A stretch of DNA of 18,083 bases from Viridibacillus sp050279675. GTDB taxonomy: Bacteria; Bacillota; Bacilli; Bacillales_A; Planococcaceae. Made by a program: the position numbers and the translations under genes. The notes under the pieces were generated by a model. That model was not told the origin of the DNA. It worked only from the letters and a program-made list of their open reading frames with translations, and did not search any database. The stretch lies in NCBI RefSeq assembly GCF_050279675.1, contig NZ_JBNNUK010000033.1:1-18083 (forward strand), written 5' to 3'. Below are positions 14,209-18,083 of the stretch, piece by piece. The stretch's first letter is position 1. The number at the start of each line of letters is the position of its first letter.

Positions 14209-15525
14209 TTAGAATATTTTATTCCATAAATCAGAGAAGAAGTTACCAATACCTTTGAAAGCTCGGGAAATCCAGCTAGATTTCTCAACAGTAGCTGTAG
14301 TAACTACCTCTGCATTGTTTACTTCTCCATCGATAAATCCATAATCTTTACCTTCAGTTTTTTCGATTTCAACATGCCCAACAACAGTATCTTTTTTAAC
14401 TGGTGCGTTCAGTTCTTTTTTATCTAATACTAATTTTGGTTTATATAAATCTTTATCCGCAGTTTTCACCATAATTGAGATGGCTTCTTTTGTAGCAATA
14501 TTCACTTTATCTTCTTTGCCATCAATTACAGGGATAGTTTTTTGTCCTTTAAACGAATAGTTGGCTGGAACAATTTCTTCTGTAGTAAATTGATTGAAAC
14601 CATAGTCGAATAATGCGCGTGTTGCATCAAAACGAGCTTTATATGTTCCTTCCCCTTTAGCGTCTACAGCATCTAAAACAACTGCGATTAGACGTGTTCC
14701 GTTACGTGATGCAGTACCTGTGAAACAGTAACCAGCATAATCAGTTGTACCAGTTTTTAATCCGTCTACGCCTTCATATTCAAACACAAGACCCGGTAGC
14801 ATGAAATTCCAGTTAGACATGTCTATGGCATCATCTGTGCCTTCACGGAATGTTTTTTTCGTAATGCTTGAAGTTTTCAATACTTCAGGGTGATCTTGTA
14901 ATAAATGATAAGCTAATTTAGCAACAGATTTTGCGGGCATCTTATTCTCAGCAGTTTTACCAGTACCTGCTGGCTCCATACCGTCTAGTTCTGCATTATT
15001 TAAGCCTGTTGAGTTTACGAAAGTATAATCTTTTAAACCTAGTTTTTTTGCTTTTTTATTCATCATGTTTACAAATTCTGTTTCTGAGCCAGCAATTGTT
15101 TCTGCAATTGCAATAGTCGCAGCATTTGCTGAGTAAATTGCCATTGCCTCATACAATTCACGAATTGTATATTCACCATCAGCACGTAGGGGTACGTTAC
15201 TAAGTGCACGATTTTGGGAAATTTTATACGCGTATTCTGACACTTTATATTTTTGATCCCAAGTAATTTTACCTTCTTTAATTGCATCTAGTAATAGATA
15301 TTCTGTCATCATTTTTGACATACTTGCAATTCCTAAAGACTTGTCCGCATTCTTTTCGTACAAAATTTTACCTGAGTCTGCATCGATTAAAATAGCGCCT
15401 TTAACGCGCAGATTAAGCTCGTCTTCTGCATTCGCTGCTTTAGGTATTGTTACAAACATACTTAACAGCAAAGCGGATACCATGATTATACGTAACCATG
15501 TGTTTTTTCTTGATGTTTTCACCAT
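14209..15525 (-). CDS. dacA: D-alanyl-D-alanine carboxypeptidase (PBP5)
   Basis: A 438-residue low-molecular-weight penicillin-binding protein that trims the terminal D-Ala from peptidoglycan pentapeptides. A signal peptide (1-33, basic start, hydrophobic 11-27, cleavage after AANA) precedes the catalytic domain with SMSK (68-71, nucleophile S68), a YSAN motif, and GLKTGTT. A beta-rich domain follows, and the C-terminal helix (WISRAFKGIGNFFSDLWNKIF region) is amphipathic, the membrane anchor typical of PBP5. GGAGG lies 4 bases before the ATG; a GTG one codon on has more usual spacing and could also start. Location after guaB is as in B. subtilis. Confidence 0.96.
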   Translation of the reverse strand: MVKTSRKNTWLRIIMVSALLLSMFVTIPKAANAEDELNLRVKGAILIDADSGKILYEKNADKSLGIASMSKMMTEYLLLDAIKEGKITWDQKYKVSEYAYKISQNRALSNVPLRADGEYTIRELYEAMAIYSANAATIAIAETIAGSETEFVNMMNKKAKKLGLKDYTFVNSTGLNNAELDGMEPAGTGKTAENKMPAKSVAKLAYHLLQDHPEVLKTSSITKKTFREGTDDAIDMSNWNFMLPGLVFEYEGVDGLKTGTTDYAGYCFTGTASRNGTRLIAVVLDAVDAKGEGTYKARFDATRALFDYGFNQFTTEEIVPANYSFKGQKTIPVIDGKEDKVNIATKEAISIMVKTADKDLYKPKLVLDKKELNAPVKKDTVVGHVEIEKTEGKDYGFIDGEVNNAEVVTTATVEKSSWISRAFKGIGNFFSDLWNKIF

Positions 15526-15572
15526 AATACCTCCATATGTGTTGTGTTCATATTACTCCTCTTACTCCGCTC

Positions 15573-15581
15573 ATTTTAACA
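15573..15581 (-). promoter_or_regulatory. possible extended -10 promoter of dacA
   Basis: Minus strand TGTTAAAAT, an extended -10 with TAAAAT at 15573-15578, about 48 bases before the dacA start. A TTGCGA lies upstream but at only 15 bases. Confidence 0.4.
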
Positions 15582-15610
15582 TAGAATCAGCGCTCGCAAC
15601 TACGGTGTAT

Positions 15611-15653
15611 AAAAAAACATCCTTTCTACATCTAGTTTGACGTAGAAAGGATG
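15611..15653 (-). terminator. rho-independent terminator after guaB
   Basis: On the minus strand CATCCTTTCTAC and GTAGAAAGGATG form a 12-bp stem around a 12-base loop, followed by seven T residues. It starts 14 bases past the guaB stop and separates guaB from dacA. Confidence 0.88.
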
Positions 15654-15667
15654 GGAAAGTCTTGAAA

Positions 15668-17134
15668 TTATGAGATTGAGTAGTTCGGTGATTCTTTCGT
15701 AATCTGAACATCATGTGGATGGCTTTCACGTAAACCAGCACCAGTCATACGAACGAACTGTGCATTTTCACGTAAATCACGAAGATCTTTCGTACCGCAA
15801 TATCCCATACCTGAGCGAATACCTCCAACTAATTGGTGAATCGTATCTGCTAGAGGCCCTTTGTAAGGAAGGCGTCCCTCAATACCTTCTGGAACAAGCT
15901 TTTTCGCATCTTCTTGGAAGTAACGATCTTTTGAACCTTTTTCCATAGCCCCTACTGAACCCATACCACGATATACTTTGAATCGACGACCTTGGAAGAT
16001 TTCAGTTTCTCCTGGAGATTCAGAAGTACCTGCAAGTAAGCTACCTAGCATTACTACATGTCCACCAGCAGCTAAAGCTTTTATAATATCACCTGAGTAC
16101 TTAATACCGCCATCAGCAATAATTGTTTTACCTTGTTTACGAGCTTCTGCCGCGCAATCATAAATTGCTGTAACTTGAGGTACACCAACACCTGCTACAA
16201 CACGAGTTGTACAAATCGAACCAGGTCCGATACCTACTTTAACTACATCAGCGCCAGCTTCGTAAAGAGCTTTTGTAGCCTCAGCTGTTGCAACGTTACC
16301 TGCGATAATATCTAAATCTGGGAATGCTGCGCGGATATCTCTTACTACTTCTAAAACACCTTGAGAGTGACCATGTGCTGTATCGATAACAATTACATCT
16401 ACTTGTGCATCTACTAATTTTTGTACACGAACCATTGAATCTTTCGTAACACCAACTGCAGCACCTACAAGTAAACGACCTAAATGGTCTTTAGCAGCGT
16501 TCGGGAATTCCATAACTTTTTCTATATCTTTAATTGTGATTAAGCCTTTTAAGACGCCTTTATCATCAACGATTGGTAATTTTTCGATTTTATATTGTTG
16601 AAGTATTTTTTCTGCATCGTCTAAAGTTGTTCCAACAGGAGCTGTAACTAGATCTTCTTTAGTCATTACTTCATCAATTTTTTGAGAGTAGTCTTGTACA
16701 AAGCGTAAATCACGGTTTGTAATAATTCCTACTAATTTAAGTTCTTTATCATTATTTACAATTGGAACACCTGAAATACGGTATTTTCCCATTAAATGTT
16801 CTGCATCAAATACTTGATGAGATGGTGTTAGGAAAAACGGATTTGTAATAACTCCATTTTCAGAGCGTTTTACTTTCTCTACTTGATCCGCTTGCTCTTC
16901 AATGCTCATATTTTTGTGGATGATACCAATACCACCTTGACGAGCCATAGAAATTGCCATTGGTGCCTCAGTTACTGTATCCATTCCAGCACTAATAATA
17001 GGGATATTCAATTTAATTTTTGGTGTTAAATTAACTGATAAACTTACATCTTTCGGTAATACTTCAGAATGTGCTGGTACAAGCAATACATCATCAAACG
17101 TTAAACCTTCTTTGGCAAATTTCGTTTCCCACAT
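15668..17134 (-). CDS. guaB: Inosine-5'-monophosphate dehydrogenase
   Basis: A 488-residue IMPDH, the exact usual length. It oxidises IMP to XMP with NAD+, the committed step of GMP synthesis. The (beta/alpha)8 barrel carries the catalytic loop GIGPGSICTTRVVAG with nucleophile C308, and a pair of CBS domains (about 95-210) is inserted in the barrel. The flap and RSGMGYCGTKDL segment follow. I chose the ATG at 17134 (MWETKFAKEGLTFDDVLLVP), which matches the family N-terminus; AGGAGG lies 10 bases ahead. The frame is open 17 codons further, but that stretch is untranslated leader. It has its own promoter and terminator. Confidence 0.98.
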   Translation of the reverse strand: MWETKFAKEGLTFDDVLLVPAHSEVLPKDVSLSVNLTPKIKLNIPIISAGMDTVTEAPMAISMARQGGIGIIHKNMSIEEQADQVEKVKRSENGVITNPFFLTPSHQVFDAEHLMGKYRISGVPIVNNDKELKLVGIITNRDLRFVQDYSQKIDEVMTKEDLVTAPVGTTLDDAEKILQQYKIEKLPIVDDKGVLKGLITIKDIEKVMEFPNAAKDHLGRLLVGAAVGVTKDSMVRVQKLVDAQVDVIVIDTAHGHSQGVLEVVRDIRAAFPDLDIIAGNVATAEATKALYEAGADVVKVGIGPGSICTTRVVAGVGVPQVTAIYDCAAEARKQGKTIIADGGIKYSGDIIKALAAGGHVVMLGSLLAGTSESPGETEIFQGRRFKVYRGMGSVGAMEKGSKDRYFQEDAKKLVPEGIEGRLPYKGPLADTIHQLVGGIRSGMGYCGTKDLRDLRENAQFVRMTGAGLRESHPHDVQITKESPNYSIS

Positions 17135-17176
17135 TTCGGTAACTCCTCCTGTTTTGTAAAAGAATATTAATTGTAA

Positions 17177-17205
17177 GATTAACAACGTGACTATTCACTT
17201 GTCAA
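17177..17205 (-). promoter_or_regulatory. likely promoter of guaB
   Basis: Minus strand TTGACA (17200-17205), 17-base spacer, TTAATC (17177-17182). The -35 is perfect and the -10 weak. It would start transcription about 35 bases before the guaB ATG. Confidence 0.5.
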
Positions 17206-17239
17206 GGACTCTTCGATAAATAAGATTATTTAGAATTTT

Positions 17240-17719
17240 TCACTTCAACGTAGATTTTAAGTCATTTTCAATTTTAGCAGGTGAAGTTTGAGGTGCATAA
17301 CGCGCTACAACCTTCCCCTCTTTATTTATTAAGAACTTAGTAAAATTCCATTTTACCCCTTCAGTTAGTAAACCTTTTTTCTCTGAAACTAAATGTTTAA
17401 ATAATGGATCAGCATTGTCACCCTTCACATCCACCTTTGCAAACATTGGAAAGGTTACTCCAAAATTTCTTTGACAAAATTGCATTGTTTCATCGATATT
17501 AGCAAACTCTTGATTATTAAATTGATTACAAGGAAAGCCTAAAATTTCAAATCCTTGTTCGTTATATTCTTCATACATTGCTTGTAGTTCTTTAAATTGT
17601 GGCGTAAAACCACATTTACTTGCTGTATTCACAATTAACAATGGTTTACCAGTAAATTCACTTAAATTCTGCTGCTCCCCATCTATCTTCTTAACCGTAA
17701 AATCATAAACTACCGTCAT
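17240..17719 (-). CDS. Glutathione peroxidase family thiol peroxidase (BsaA-like)
   Basis: A 159-residue thioredoxin-fold peroxidase of the GPx family, cytoplasmic, with no signal peptide. The peroxidatic residue is a cysteine, C36 in NTASKCGFTPQ, not selenocysteine. The catalytic partners are visible as Q in GFPCNQF and W-N in KWNFTKF. Bacterial cysteine GPx proteins usually reduce hydroperoxides using thioredoxin; Bacillales generally use bacillithiol rather than glutathione, so the name reflects fold only. AGGAGG lies 8 bases before the ATG. In B. subtilis yaaC occupies this place between the rrn operon and guaB. About 240 bases of A/T-rich DNA upstream (17720-17957) hold no gene I can support. 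Confidence 0.92.
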   Translation of the reverse strand: MTVVYDFTVKKIDGEQQNLSEFTGKPLLIVNTASKCGFTPQFKELQAMYEEYNEQGFEILGFPCNQFNNQEFANIDETMQFCQRNFGVTFPMFAKVDVKGDNADPLFKHLVSEKKGLLTEGVKWNFTKFLINKEGKVVARYAPQTSPAKIENDLKSTLK

Positions 17720-17949
17720 TTTCCATACCTCCTATTAGAATAAGTTCTGCCATTCTATTTGATTGTATTTCTTTTAACCATATGTTTTATTTGATATTTG
17801 TACAAGAAAAACGAACTCAAAAAGAGTATTTAAACATAAATCATGATAGATACATAGAATTCCTCAAATATTTAGCTTCAGGGTATGTAATTTTATAGAC
17901 TATATACTTTTTTAAAATTACGTACAATATTATAGTTAATTATAAAAAT

Positions 17950-17987
17950 AAGTAATAAAAAAGCACAACTGATTAAATCAGTTGTGC
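17950..17987 (-). terminator. rRNA operon terminator
   Basis: On the minus strand GCACAACTGAT and ATCAGTTGTGC form a perfect 11-bp stem with a 3-base loop, followed by TTTTTTATTACTT. It lies 9 bases beyond the 5S 3' end. Confidence 0.93.
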
Positions 17988-17995
17988 CTTAATGT

Positions 17996-18083
<88 letters not shown>

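Noticed and set aside
17135..17185. 17-codon N-terminal extension of guaB
   Set aside because: The ribosome site AGGAGG lies inside it, 10 bases ahead of the ATG at 17134 that matches the IMPDH N-terminus.

Overview
This window is a low-GC Gram-positive chromosome segment from an endospore-forming member of the Bacillales. Gene content and codon style resemble the Planococcaceae (Lysinibacillus, Solibacillus and relatives), but the genus is an inference. The layout matches the region just clockwise of oriC in Bacillus subtilis: rrn operon, guaB, dacA, pdxS, pdxT, serS, dgk, dck, yaaH, tadA, scr, dnaX, yaaK, recR, yaaL, bofA, next rrn operon. Here that order is read on the minus strand, right to left. 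The right edge holds the 3' part of a 5S rRNA and its terminator. The left edge holds tandem promoters of a second rRNA operon whose 16S gene lies outside the window.

From right to left: a thiol peroxidase of the glutathione peroxidase family; guaB (GMP synthesis) with its own terminator; dacA (PBP5 carboxypeptidase); pdxR on the plus strand, divergent from the pdxST operon (PLP synthesis); serS behind a serine T-box; two plus-strand genes, a tadA with an unusual C-terminal extension and a free-standing paralogue of that extension; a LysM/GH18 spore-cortex hydrolase (yaaH/sleL-like); the dgk-dck deoxynucleoside kinase pair; a LOG-type phosphoribohydrolase; a plus-strand tRNA-Ser(UGA); the SRP RNA scr with a good sigma-A promoter and terminator; the dnaX-ebfC-recR-yaaL replication/repair cluster; and the sporulation gene bofA.

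Most of the window is conserved housekeeping DNA. The part departing most from the expected layout is 7947-9511. There TadA is fused in frame to a domain resembling the small 'SF0329' type proteins, followed 18 bases later by a stand-alone copy of that domain. The fusion joint aligns exactly with the start codon of the stand-alone gene: ATA where the paralogue has ATG. The pair lies on the opposite strand from its neighbours. A second interesting point is the pdxR-pdxS intergenic region, which has overlapping -10 boxes on the two strands and two nested inverted repeats that would suit a PdxR operator. A third is the repeated rrn promoter array.
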